Positions 49,599 to 57,832 of a stretch of DNA of 64,000 nucleotides are shown here, in pieces. Under the pieces are notes generated by a model, which was not told the origin of the DNA, did no database searches, and worked only from the letters and a program-made list of their open reading frames with translations. The stretch spans positions 1-64,000 of the forward strand of contig CAZCEC010000013.1 in assembly GCA_964497615.1 (NCBI GenBank). The letters run 5' to 3'. This DNA is from CAZCEC01 sp964497615. GTDB taxonomy: Bacteria > Chloroflexota > Anaerolineae > Anaerolineales > UBA6663. The first letter of the stretch is position 1. Each line of letters starts with the position of its first letter. The position numbers and the translations under genes are program-made.

Positions 49599-50255
49599 AT
49601 GCCTGCCGCTAACCCCGCCCTGATCACCCTGACCGACCCGCGCTCGCCCGGCGCCGAGGCCTACCGCACCCTGCGCACCAACCTGATGTTCTCCAGCCTG
49701 GAGCACCCGCTGGCGACCCTGCTCGTGACCTCGCCCGCGCCCGAGGAGGGCAAGAGCACCACCCTGGCGAACCTGGCGGTGACGATGGCGCAGGGCGGGC
49801 GCAGCACCATCGTGGTGGACTGTGACCTGCGCCGGCCGCGCCTGCACGACATCTTTGGCGTGGCCGCCGCGCCAGGCCTGAGCAATGCCATCCTGGACAA
49901 GGTGGAGGCGCCCGCGCTGACGCCCACCAACGTGGAAGGCTTGTCGCTGCTGCCGGCGGGGGACGTGCCGCCCAACCCGGCCGATTTGCTGGGTTCGCGC
50001 CGGATGGAAGCCATCATCGCCAACCTGAAGACGCGGGCCGACATCGTGCTGTTCGACGCGCCGCCGGTGATTGCCGTGACGGATGCGGCGCTGCTGGCCT
50101 CCAAGCTGGACGGGGTGCTGCTGGTGATGAGCGCCGGCCACACCCGCCGCGACCATGCCCAGCGGGCCAAGGCGCTGCTGGAGAAGATCCACGTGCGGAT
50201 CGTAGGGGCGGTGCTGACGAATGCGAGTGTGGATCGGTCGGTGACGGCGTACTGA
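49599..50255 (+). CDS. CpsD/CapB-type BY-kinase
   Basis: The 218-residue cytoplasmic tyrosine autokinase has Walker A SPAPEEGKST, Walker A' VVDCDLRRPRLHDIFGV and Walker B VLFDAPPVI. With the preceding Wzz-like proteins it should form the membrane complex that regulates polymerisation and export. The C-terminus ends in SVTAY with only one tyrosine, so the usual Tyr cluster that is phosphorylated is missing or minimal. Confidence 0.9.
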   Translation: MPAANPALITLTDPRSPGAEAYRTLRTNLMFSSLEHPLATLLVTSPAPEEGKSTTLANLAVTMAQGGRSTIVVDCDLRRPRLHDIFGVAAAPGLSNAILDKVEAPALTPTNVEGLSLLPAGDVPPNPADLLGSRRMEAIIANLKTRADIVLFDAPPVIAVTDAALLASKLDGVLLVMSAGHTRRDHAQRAKALLEKIHVRIVGAVLTNASVDRSVTAY

Positions 50256-50360
50256 CGACGACGGACGAAGGACGAAAGACGGACGACCGCAAGCGAACGA
50301 CGAATGACGAAAGACGGGCGACGAAGGCCGTAGGACGCGGGCGGAAGGCAGTCAACCACC
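50256..50360 (+). repeat. GACGAA-type intergenic repeat
   Basis: The gap before rmlA is filled with repeated GGACGAA, AGACGGACGA and GAACGACGAATGACG units. It has no open frame of quality. Similar elements lie at 51480-51548 and 48751-48870. Confidence 0.6.
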
Positions 50361-50399
50361 AGTGGACCCCGTACCCGGCGACCAGCACAAAGGACTTGA

Positions 50400-51473
50400 A
50401 TGAAGGGATTGATACTTTCGGGCGGCAAGGGGACGCGCCTGCTGCCGCTGACTTACCGGCGCGCCAAGCAGCTCATCCCGGTGGCGAATGAGCCAGTGCT
50501 GTGCCGGGTGATCCGCGCCATCCGCGACGCCGGCATCACCGAGATCGGCATCGTGGTGGGCGACACCGAGCCCGAAATCCGCGAGACGGTGAATGGGGGC
50601 GAACGCTGGGGGGTGAAGGTGACGTACATCCGGCAGTCGGCGCCGGCCGGGCTGGCGCACGCCGTGAAGGAGTCGCTGCCGTTCCTGGGCGACGACCGGT
50701 TTGTGATGTTCCTGGGCGACAACGTCATCCAGGGCGGCATCAGCCCCCTCATCCGGCAGTTCGCGGAGAGCGAGTGGAACAGCCAGATCGTGCTCAAGCG
50801 GGTGCCGAACCCGCAGCAGTTCGGGGTGGCGGTGCTCAACGGGGACGGGCACATCAAGCAGCTCATCGAGAAGCCCAAGGAGCCGCCCTCCGACCTGGCG
50901 CTGGTAGGCATCTACATGTTCGACCACCATGTGGCTGAGGCGGTGCACAGCATCCGGCCTTCGGCGCGCGGCGAGTTGGAGATCACCGACGCCATTCAGT
51001 GGCTGGTGGAGCAAGGGTACGTGGTGCACCCGTACGTGCACGATGGCTGGTGGATCGACACCGGCAAGATGGCCGACATGCTGACGGCCAATGCCCTGGT
51101 GCTGGACGAGACCACGCCGGTGATCGCGCCGGATGCGGCGGTGGATGCGGAGTCGACGGTGGGGCGGCGGGTGACGCTCCAGCCGGGGGCGCAGATCATC
51201 AACAGCCAGGTGCGCGGGCCGACCATCATCGGCGAGAACACGCGCATCATCAACAGCTACGTCGGGCCGTACACGTCCATCTACCACGGCTGCACGGTAG
51301 AAAACAGCGAGATCGAGCACTCCATCGTGCTCGAAAATTGCCGCATCGAGAACGTCACCACCCGCATCCAGGACTCGCTCATCGGCCGCAATGCGCACGT
51401 GGAGCAGACGACGCGCAAGCCGAAGAGCATTTCGCTCAACCTGGGGGACTATTCGCACATTGATCTCGTGTAA
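50400..51473 (+). CDS. rmlA: Glucose-1-phosphate thymidylyltransferase (long form)
   Basis: The 357-residue enzyme makes dTDP-glucose from Glc-1-P and dTTP. GLILSGGKGTRLLPLT is the nucleotide loop, MFLGDNVIQGG and EKPKEPPSDLALVG are typical, and a C-terminal left-handed beta-helix (repeats such as IIGENTRIIN and GCTVENSEIE) marks the long, StrD-like type. It begins the dTDP-rhamnose branch with rmlB next; rmlD is at 39355. Confidence 0.92.
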   Translation: MKGLILSGGKGTRLLPLTYRRAKQLIPVANEPVLCRVIRAIRDAGITEIGIVVGDTEPEIRETVNGGERWGVKVTYIRQSAPAGLAHAVKESLPFLGDDRFVMFLGDNVIQGGISPLIRQFAESEWNSQIVLKRVPNPQQFGVAVLNGDGHIKQLIEKPKEPPSDLALVGIYMFDHHVAEAVHSIRPSARGELEITDAIQWLVEQGYVVHPYVHDGWWIDTGKMADMLTANALVLDETTPVIAPDAAVDAESTVGRRVTLQPGAQIINSQVRGPTIIGENTRIINSYVGPYTSIYHGCTVENSEIEHSIVLENCRIENVTTRIQDSLIGRNAHVEQTTRKPKSISLNLGDYSHIDLV

Positions 51474-51479
51474 CCCCGA

Positions 51480-51548
51480 CGTAAGACGAAGGACGGCAGA
51501 CGAAGCATTGCGCTGCTTTTCGTCATTCGTCTTCCGTCGTTCGTCCAG
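51480..51548 (+). repeat. GACGAA-type intergenic inverted repeat
   Basis: A left part rich in GACGAAGGACGGCAGACGAAG is mirrored by a right part CGTCATTCGTCTTCCGTCGT, so the RNA could fold into an imperfect hairpin between rmlA and rmlB. Confidence 0.6.
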
Positions 51549-51563
51549 ACCAACACGATAACC

Positions 51564-52586
51564 ATGAAGAATATTCTAATTACCGGCGGCGCCGGGTTTA
51601 TCGGCTCCAACTACGTGCGCTACCTGCTACGCCACCACCCCGACTACACGGCGGTGGTGTATGACAAGCTGACCTACGCCGGCAACCAGGCGAATCTGCT
51701 GGACGTGCACGACGACCCGCGCTACCGCTTTGTGCGCGGCGACATCGCCGACAAGCACGCGCTGGCCGACGCCATCCGCGAGCATAACATCGACACCATC
51801 GTCAACTTCGCGGCCGAGAGCCACGTGGACCGCTCCATCCTCCAGCCGGATGCCTTCATCCACACCGATGTGGTGGGGACGTATGTGCTGCTGGAGGCGG
51901 CGCGGGAGTTCAAGCTGGAGCGCTTTCACCAGGTGAGCACGGACGAGGTGTATGGCAGCATCCCGGTGGGCTTCTTTAAGGAAGGCGACCCGCTGGAGCC
52001 GAACAGCCCCTACTCGGCCAGCAAGGCGGGGGGCGAGCTGATGGTGCGGGCGTATGTGGAGACATACGGGCTGAACGCGGTGGTGACGCGCGGCAGCAAC
52101 ACCTTTGGGCCGTACCAGTACCCGGAGAAGGTTGCGCCGCTGTTCATCACGAATGCCATTGACAACGAGCCGCTGCCCTTGTATGGCGACGGGATGCAGG
52201 TGCGCGACTGGCTGTTCGTGGAAGACCACTGTTCGGGGATTGACACGGTGCTGCACCAGGCCAAGGCCGGGGAGATTTACAACCTGGGCGGCGGCAACGA
52301 GCGGCACAACATTGACGTGACTCGCCTGATCCTGCGGTTATTGGGCAAGCCGGAGAGCCTGATCCGCCCGGTGGCCGACCGCCCCGGTCACGACCGCCGC
52401 TACGCCCTCGACTGCGCCAAATTGCACGCCCTGGGTTGGCGACCATCGCGCGACTTCGAGACCGCCATGGCCGAGACGGCGGCGTGGTATCAGAAGAACG
52501 AGTGGTGGTGGCGGCCAATCAAGAGCGGGGAGTTCAAGGCCTACTACCAGCGGCAGTACGGGGAGCGGCTGGCGGAGGCAAGCTAG
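51564..52586 (+). CDS. rmlB: dTDP-glucose 4,6-dehydratase
   Basis: The 340-residue SDR enzyme converts dTDP-glucose into the 4-keto-6-deoxy sugar. ITGGAGFIGSNYVRYLL binds NAD+, AAESHVDRSI and STDEVYG follow, and YSASKAG carries the Tyr-x-x-x-Lys. It should act after rmlA and before rmlD. No rmlC (3,5-epimerase) gene is found in the window. Confidence 0.94.
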   Translation: MKNILITGGAGFIGSNYVRYLLRHHPDYTAVVYDKLTYAGNQANLLDVHDDPRYRFVRGDIADKHALADAIREHNIDTIVNFAAESHVDRSILQPDAFIHTDVVGTYVLLEAAREFKLERFHQVSTDEVYGSIPVGFFKEGDPLEPNSPYSASKAGGELMVRAYVETYGLNAVVTRGSNTFGPYQYPEKVAPLFITNAIDNEPLPLYGDGMQVRDWLFVEDHCSGIDTVLHQAKAGEIYNLGGGNERHNIDVTRLILRLLGKPESLIRPVADRPGHDRRYALDCAKLHALGWRPSRDFETAMAETAAWYQKNEWWWRPIKSGEFKAYYQRQYGERLAEAS

Positions 52587-52753
52587 CCGCCTTTCAGCGC
52601 CTGCGCGCCGGCCAGTCGCAGCTTGACTCGCCCATTGCCCGGTTGCTGCATCGGCGCTGTCTGTGTCCGATCCGTGTGCGCCGGTTGCGCCATCCCCGCC
52701 ATAGGCTCCGGCTCCTCCCGCGTGGCGTCTACGTATGGCTTATCCATTGTGCA

Positions 52754-52782
52754 TTGACGCCCCTCCCCGCCAATGATAGAAT
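52754..52782 (+). promoter_or_regulatory. Promoter of the citrate synthase gene
   Basis: TTGACG (52754-52759) and TAGAAT (52777-52782) are 17 bp apart. The message would begin near 52789, about 110 nt before the coding sequence. The upstream part of the gap (52587-52753) holds no gene that I can support. Confidence 0.85.
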
Positions 52783-52833
52783 CGCGCGAAATCATGGCAA
52801 TTTCCGCCAGCCCAACCCCTGGTTGATCCCTAG

Positions 52834-52875
52834 CACAGTGCCGGTGGCGGTTCCCGTGACCGGCATTGTGTTTTT
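52834..52875 (+). terminator. Attenuator-like terminator in the citrate synthase leader
   Basis: CACAGTGCCGGT (52834-52845) pairs with ACCGGCATTGTG (52859-52870) with one G-U pair, and TTTTTA follows at once. It stands between the promoter and the ATG at 52900. A 10-codon open frame (52794-52826, MAISASPTPG) with an ATG near the expected transcript start precedes it. Read-through must be allowed under some condition. Confidence 0.7.
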
Positions 52876-52899
52876 ACTCACTCGGAAGGAGCATCGTCT

Positions 52900-54045
52900 A
52901 TGAGCACCACCCCCGCCGCGGCGCCGGCCTTCACCAAGGGCCTGGTAGGCGTCAAAGCCGCCCAAACCGCGCTGTCCTCAGTCGACGGCGCCAACGGCGT
53001 CCTCACCTATCGCGGCATCAACATCCACGACCTGGCCGGCAAAGCGTCCTATGAGGAAGTGGTTTACTTGCTGTTCCACGGCAAGCTGCCCAATGCGGCT
53101 GAACTGAAGGCCTTCGAGGCCGACCTGAGCGGCAAGCGCACCCTGCCGCAGCCGGTGCTGGACCATATCGGCGCGAGCCCCACCTCCGCCACGCCCATGG
53201 ACGTGCTGCGGACGGCCGTTTCGATGCTGGCCTATTTCGAGCCAGAAGTGGAAGACATCTCCATTGAGGCCACCCTGCGCAAGGGGCTGCGGTTGGTGGC
53301 CCAGTTCCCCACCGTCGTCGCCGCCATCCACCGGCACCGGCACGGCCAGCCGGTGCTGGCGCCCAACCCCAAGCTGGGGCACGCCGCCAACTTCCTGTAC
53401 ATGCTCCACGGCGAGGAACAGAGCGACCTGGAGAACCAGGCCATGAACCTGTACCTGGTGCTGTTGGCCGACCACTCGCTCAACGCCTCCACCTTCACCG
53501 CCCGCGTGGCGGCCTCCACCAATGCCGACCTGCACGCCGCCATCACCGCCGCCATTGGCGCGCTGAAGGGCAATTTGCACGGCGGCGCGGCCGAGGCGAC
53601 CATGAATATGCTGCTGGAGATCGGCGCCATGGCCGAGGTGGACCCGTTCGTGGACCGCGCTTTCGAGACCAAGCGCAAGATCATGGGTATCGGCCACCGC
53701 ATCTACAAGAGCGGCGATCCGCGCGTGCGGCACCTGCTGGAGTGGGCGCGGCGAGTGGAAGACGCGCAGGGCAAGGGCGCTACCTACGTCGACATGGCGC
53801 TGGGGGTGGAGAAGGCGGTGCTGCGTCACAAGGAGCTGTACCCGAACGTGGACTTCTTCTCCGCGCCGATGCTGTATTATCTGGGCATTCCCACCGAACT
53901 GGATACGTGCGTGTTCGCCATCTCCCGGTCCGCCGGGTGGACAGCGCACGTGGTTGAGCAGTACAACGACGCCACCCTCATCCGCCCTGGCGCGGACTAC
54001 ATCGGCCCGGCGACCGCGGCCTATGTGCCGGTGAACGAGCGCTAG
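52900..54045 (+). CDS. Citrate synthase
   Basis: The 381-residue enzyme condenses acetyl-CoA (or propionyl-CoA) with oxaloacetate. The catalytic residues are visible in HGGAAEATMNML (His), GIGHRIYKSGDPRV (His) and VDFFSAPMLYYLG (Asp), and VFAISRSAGWTAHVVEQ binds substrate. The short length fits the type II/archaeal-like form and the 2-methylcitrate synthases, so the acyl-CoA is not certain. GGAAGGAG lies 8 nt before the ATG. The leader carries an attenuator-like hairpin. Confidence 0.94.
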   Translation: MSTTPAAAPAFTKGLVGVKAAQTALSSVDGANGVLTYRGINIHDLAGKASYEEVVYLLFHGKLPNAAELKAFEADLSGKRTLPQPVLDHIGASPTSATPMDVLRTAVSMLAYFEPEVEDISIEATLRKGLRLVAQFPTVVAAIHRHRHGQPVLAPNPKLGHAANFLYMLHGEEQSDLENQAMNLYLVLLADHSLNASTFTARVAASTNADLHAAITAAIGALKGNLHGGAAEATMNMLLEIGAMAEVDPFVDRAFETKRKIMGIGHRIYKSGDPRVRHLLEWARRVEDAQGKGATYVDMALGVEKAVLRHKELYPNVDFFSAPMLYYLGIPTELDTCVFAISRSAGWTAHVVEQYNDATLIRPGADYIGPATAAYVPVNER

Positions 54046-54057
54046 GCGTCTGCGACG

Positions 54058-54378
54058 ATGACCCGTCCCCTCCCCCCTGGCTTGCCGCCTGAGCCCAGCG
54101 TGGGCCAACTGCGCTGGTTGATTGACCGCGTGGCCGCGGGGGAGGTGGGCGTGGATGACCTGATCGCCCACTTCCGGCCTTTGCACGAGGCCCTGGAGCA
54201 CACCGGCCGCCCTGGCTATCGGTCCAAAGAAGAGGCTCGGCTGATCTGGGATGTGCTGTGGGCGCTGGAGTTCTATTCACCCGACCCCGCGCGCGAGGCC
54301 AACCCCGCCGAGTGGAACGACGCCGAGGCCGTGCAGGCCGAGGTGCGGCGCGTGAGCGAACGCCTGCGCGCCTTGTAG
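54058..54378 (+). CDS. Small hypothetical protein, first of a tandem pair
   Basis: The 106-residue helical protein has QLRWLIDRVAAGEVGVDDL, FRPLHEALE, IWDVLWALEFYS and AEWNDAEAV. The same pattern appears in the next gene, so the two come from a duplication. No known domain is recognised. It starts 12 nt after citrate synthase. Its conserved Trp/His/Glu residues may mark a binding surface. Confidence 0.78.
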   Translation: MTRPLPPGLPPEPSVGQLRWLIDRVAAGEVGVDDLIAHFRPLHEALEHTGRPGYRSKEEARLIWDVLWALEFYSPDPAREANPAEWNDAEAVQAEVRRVSERLRAL

Positions 54379-54381
54379 CCC

Positions 54382-54705
54382 ATGCGCTCCGGCGATCCTC
54401 GTTTCGCCACCTTCCCTGCAGCGCCTGGCGCGGCGCAACTGCGCTGGTACATCCTCCAAACCGCCAGCGGTGCGCTCGATATCCAGGACCTGCTGGCCGA
54501 CCTGCGCCCCCTGCACGAGCATCTGGAACGGCAGGGCCCCGTGCAGTTCGCCTCGGCCGACGAGGGCCGGGCCGTCTGGGATGTGCTGTGGGCGGTGGAG
54601 TTCTTCCGGGAGAATGCGGCCCAGGAAGAACACCCTGAGGATTGGTACACCGCCGAGCAGGTGCTGGAAATCGTGAAGCGCGCCGCCGCCCACCTGGCGG
54701 AGTGA
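54382..54705 (+). CDS. Small hypothetical protein, second of a tandem pair
   Basis: The 107-residue protein repeats the layout of its neighbour: QLRWYILQTASGALDIQDL, LRPLHEHLE, VWDVLWAVEFF and EDWYTAEQV. Identity is moderate, so the duplication is not recent. It lies 3 nt after the first copy and 3 nt before the beta-propeller gene, so all are probably co-transcribed. Confidence 0.78.
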   Translation: MRSGDPRFATFPAAPGAAQLRWYILQTASGALDIQDLLADLRPLHEHLERQGPVQFASADEGRAVWDVLWAVEFFRENAAQEEHPEDWYTAEQVLEIVKRAAAHLAE

Positions 54706-54708
54706 GCC

Positions 54709-56154
54709 ATGTCGCTGGCGGACTATGGCGCGCGCCGATCTGGGGGCGGCGGCTGTTTGGGCTGGCTGGCGCTTGGCGTGGTGGGTCTGTTGGCCGGACT
54801 GGCGCTGGCGGCTTTCCTGGGGCTGCCCCGGCTGGAGGCGGTGTTCCCCCTGCGCGGCGCGCCGGCCGCCTCCTCGCGTACCCCCATCCGTCTAACCTTC
54901 AACCGGCCGATGGACCTGGCATCGGTGCAGGCGGGCCTCAGCCTGTCGCCGGCCATGCCAGGCGCGTGGACGGCGGAGGGCGGCACGCTGACTTTCACCC
55001 CGGCGGAGACCTGGCCGCTGGGCGCGCTGGTGACGGTGACCGTGAGCGGCGGGCGCAGCGCGGCCGGGCTGCCCCTGCTGGGCGACGACACCTGGACCTT
55101 CACCATCGGCACGCGCCGGTTGGCCTATCTCGCCAATCTGGATACGCCCAACCTGTGGGTGCTGCCCGTGGAGGGCGATGACCCGCCGCAGCCGGTGACG
55201 GCCGAGCCCGAGGGCGTGTACGACTACGCCATCAGCCCCGATGGCACAATCTTCGTCTTTGCCGCCCGGCGCGCTGACGGCGGCGCCGACCTGCGCACTA
55301 TTGGCGTGGACGGCACGGGCGCGGCTGACCTGCTGGTGTGCCCTGGCGAGGCCTGCGTGTCGCCCGCGTATTCGCCGGATGGCCGCTGGCTGGCCTATCA
55401 ACGCCACGTGCTGGTGCCGGGGCTGGCGGCGGGTGCGTTGAGCCTGGGCGCGGCGCGCGTATATGTGCTTGACCTGGAGACGGGCGCAGACCGGCCCATG
55501 CCCGACCCGCAGAGCCGCTTTCCGCGCTGGGGGCCAGATGGGCGCCTGGCCTACCTGGACACGAATCGCGAGGCGGTGGTGGTGCTGGACCTGGCGACGG
55601 GCGCGGCGACCTATGTGCCCAACGCCTCCGGGCAGATGGGCGATTGGGCGCCGGACGGGCTAAGCCTGGTGTTCCCGGAGGCGGCGTTTCCGGTCACGGT
55701 GCCGGACCCGGCCGACCCCGACCATGTGGACGATCTCGAGGGCGCGCTCACCACGTACCTGGCGCGCGTGGTGCTGGCGACCAATGCGCAAACCAACCTG
55801 TCGGGCGAGGGCGCCCTGACGGACGACGGCTCGCCGGTATTCTCGCCGCTGGGCGATTGGCTGGCCTTTGGCCGCAAGCAGAGGGTGAACGACCAGTGGA
55901 CCCCTGGCCGGCAACTGTGGCTGATGCGGAGCGATGGCAGCGCGCCGCGGGCAATTACCGACGATCCGCTTTATAATCACAGTGCCTTTGCCTGGAGCAC
56001 GGATGGGGCCTGGCTGGCCTATATGCGCTTCAGGACCGATGAGCCCGGCGCGCCGGCCGAGATCTGGCTGGTGGGCGTGGATGCCGCGGGCCAACCCGTG
56101 CCGGGGGGGGCGCGCCAGTTGGCCGCGGGCTATTTGCCAGAATGGCTGCCGTGA
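54709..56154 (+). CDS. Membrane-anchored Ig-like/TolB-type beta-propeller protein
   Basis: An N-terminal helix (GWLALGVVGLLAGLALAAFLG) anchors the 481-residue protein outside the membrane. Residues about 55-135 form an Ig-like domain (IRLTFNRPMDLASVQ, TLTFTPAETWPLG) of the SbsA/Big_5 type. The rest contains four or more PD40/WD40-like blades (YAISPDGTIFVFAAR, PAYSPDGRWLAYQR, FSPLGDWLAFGRK, FAWSTDGAWLAYMR). It probably binds proteins or glycans in the envelope. Its stop overlaps the next start by 1 nt (TGATG). Confidence 0.85.
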   Translation: MSLADYGARRSGGGGCLGWLALGVVGLLAGLALAAFLGLPRLEAVFPLRGAPAASSRTPIRLTFNRPMDLASVQAGLSLSPAMPGAWTAEGGTLTFTPAETWPLGALVTVTVSGGRSAAGLPLLGDDTWTFTIGTRRLAYLANLDTPNLWVLPVEGDDPPQPVTAEPEGVYDYAISPDGTIFVFAARRADGGADLRTIGVDGTGAADLLVCPGEACVSPAYSPDGRWLAYQRHVLVPGLAAGALSLGAARVYVLDLETGADRPMPDPQSRFPRWGPDGRLAYLDTNREAVVVLDLATGAATYVPNASGQMGDWAPDGLSLVFPEAAFPVTVPDPADPDHVDDLEGALTTYLARVVLATNAQTNLSGEGALTDDGSPVFSPLGDWLAFGRKQRVNDQWTPGRQLWLMRSDGSAPRAITDDPLYNHSAFAWSTDGAWLAYMRFRTDEPGAPAEIWLVGVDAAGQPVPGGARQLAAGYLPEWLP

Positions 56155-56720
56155 TGAATCAGACGCCGACCGAACAGCAACACATCTGGCTGAACCGGCT
56201 CGCGCCGGACTTCACCCTGCCGGCGGTGGCCGGCGGCCGGCTTTCGCTGTCTGACATGCGCGGCTTTATCGTGGTGATCAATTTCTGGTCGGCGGAGTGC
56301 ACCTGGAGCCGCCGCGCCGATGTGCTGCTGGTGTATCGGGCGCTGACGTGGGAGGCGCGCGGCGTGCGCATCGTGGGGATTGCGTCCTGCTCGAACGAGT
56401 CTGAGAGCGAGATTCGGTTCGAGATGCAGGCCCGGCACCTCCGCTATCCGGTGGCGCTGGACTTCGACCAGCGCGTGGCGGAGCTGTACCGGGCGGAGAT
56501 GACGCCGCATTTCTTCGTGCTCGACCGGCAAGGCATGACCCGGTACGTGGGCGCGCTGGATGATGCGACCGAGGCCTCGCGGAATGCCAAGACCTACTAT
56601 CTGGACCAGGCCGTGAACGCCCTGCTCAACAACCGCGCCCCGAAGCCCGCCTATACGCCGGCCTTTGGCTGCCGGCTGGCGCGCGGGTCGGGCCGTCTGG
56701 GGCCGCGGGCAAACGAATGA
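56154..56720 (+). CDS. Thioredoxin-fold redoxin (AhpC/TlpA-like)
   Basis: The 188-residue cytoplasmic protein has APDFTLPAVAGGRLSLSDM, INFWSAECTWSRR and TPHFFVLDRQG, as in TlpA/AhpC-TSA proteins. The usual CxxC reads CTWS, so only one cysteine is left at the active site. That fits a peroxiredoxin-like or 1-Cys redoxin rather than a disulfide reductase. I start at the ATG at 56154 (TGATG with the previous stop); 56142 is possible. Confidence 0.8.
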   Translation: MNQTPTEQQHIWLNRLAPDFTLPAVAGGRLSLSDMRGFIVVINFWSAECTWSRRADVLLVYRALTWEARGVRIVGIASCSNESESEIRFEMQARHLRYPVALDFDQRVAELYRAEMTPHFFVLDRQGMTRYVGALDDATEASRNAKTYYLDQAVNALLNNRAPKPAYTPAFGCRLARGSGRLGPRANE

Positions 56721-57832
56721 AACTGGAGACCATCCTGGATGTGGCGGGTTTGGCTCTGCGCGCCGCGGAAGTGGTGGCTGGCCGCCTGGCGCCCGGCGAC
56801 GCCGGCAAGCCCGATGACCGGGTAGACAAGATCGTGCGGCGCGCCGTGCCCGTGGCGGAGAAGGTGCTGGACCGGGTGGCGCCCAGCGCCAACGGCCGCG
56901 CCGCCAAACGCGCCCGGCGGCGGGCAGACCGGAAGGGGCGGCGGCGACGCTCCCCGCTGGGGCTGGCCGCCTCCACCCTGGCGGGCGCGGCGGCGGCTGG
57001 AGCCGTGGCCTACCTGGTGGTGCGCCAGCAGCAGCGGGTGCGCGAACGCTACCGGCCCACGCATGCGCCCTTCCGCTCTGAACTGCTGACCGTGCTGGCG
57101 CCGCCCGGCGGCGTGGGTCGGCTGGACCTGGCCGGGCAGACCCTGGTGGACCGCAAGACGGGCGCCGAGTATGCCCTGGTGGACGGCATCCCGGACTTTA
57201 TCGCGCCCCTGGCGGCAACCGCGGAGCAGGCCGACGAAGAGAGTTGGATCCAGGACATTGTGCGGCCCATCGGCATGCGTGTCATGGGCCGCAACCATGC
57301 CGGCAATGCGGCCTTCGCGGGTGCGGTGGCCGTGGCCGCGGGCGAGGGCTGGGTGCTCTCCGCGCCGGCCGGGCGCGGCACCTATGAACTGGAGATGGCC
57401 CGGGCCAACCCCAAATTGCGGGTGCTGTGTGTGAGCAACAACTGGGATGTGCTGCTGGAGGCGCGCCGCCGCGGCAACGTCGAAGGCCTGACCAACCTGT
57501 ACTTTGCCCGCGGCACGCCGCGCCTGCTGCCGGTGCAGGACCAGGTGATGGCGGGCATTTGGATCAGCGGCGGGCTGCACCGCTACCCGCGGCCGGAGCG
57601 CGAACTGACCCAGTTCATGCGCGCGGCCAAGGCGGGCGCGGCGGTGGCGGGGGTGTCGCTGGTGTTTGGGGGCCCGCCGATGCGGGACCAACTGCTGCGC
57701 CTGAGCGCCCCGTATCTGCCTGGGCTGCGCGACCTGGAGGCGCACCTGGCGCTGCTGCAGGCGGTGGGATTGGCCGACCTGCGGCTGGCGCGGGACGGGG
57801 CGTTTGTGCGCTTCAGCGGGGTGAAGGCGTAA
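56717..57832 (+). CDS. Membrane-anchored, degenerate methyltransferase-like protein
   Basis: The 371-residue protein has a helical, very basic N-terminal third, a membrane helix (LAASTLAGAAAAGAVAYLVV, about residues 82-101), then a Trm112-like strand pair (TLVDRKTGAEYALVDGIPDF) without the zinc cysteines. A Rossmann-like segment WVLSAPAGRGTYELEMARAN stands where a SAM motif would be, and it continues with an MTase-like helix pattern. The methyltransferase identity is inference. The gene overlaps the redoxin by 4 nt and overlaps the convergent nitroreductase gene by 20 bp at its 3' end. Confidence 0.65.
   Translation: MKLETILDVAGLALRAAEVVAGRLAPGDAGKPDDRVDKIVRRAVPVAEKVLDRVAPSANGRAAKRARRRADRKGRRRRSPLGLAASTLAGAAAAGAVAYLVVRQQQRVRERYRPTHAPFRSELLTVLAPPGGVGRLDLAGQTLVDRKTGAEYALVDGIPDFIAPLAATAEQADEESWIQDIVRPIGMRVMGRNHAGNAAFAGAVAVAAGEGWVLSAPAGRGTYELEMARANPKLRVLCVSNNWDVLLEARRRGNVEGLTNLYFARGTPRLLPVQDQVMAGIWISGGLHRYPRPERELTQFMRAAKAGAAVAGVSLVFGGPPMRDQLLRLSAPYLPGLRDLEAHLALLQAVGLADLRLARDGAFVRFSGVKA

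Noticed and set aside
52583..52795. 70-codon minus-strand frame after rmlB
   Set aside because: The product (MDKPYVDATREEPEP...) has no recognisable features and poor ribosome site spacing, and the frame overlaps the rmlB 3' end and the citrate synthase promoter. A real small gene cannot be fully excluded.
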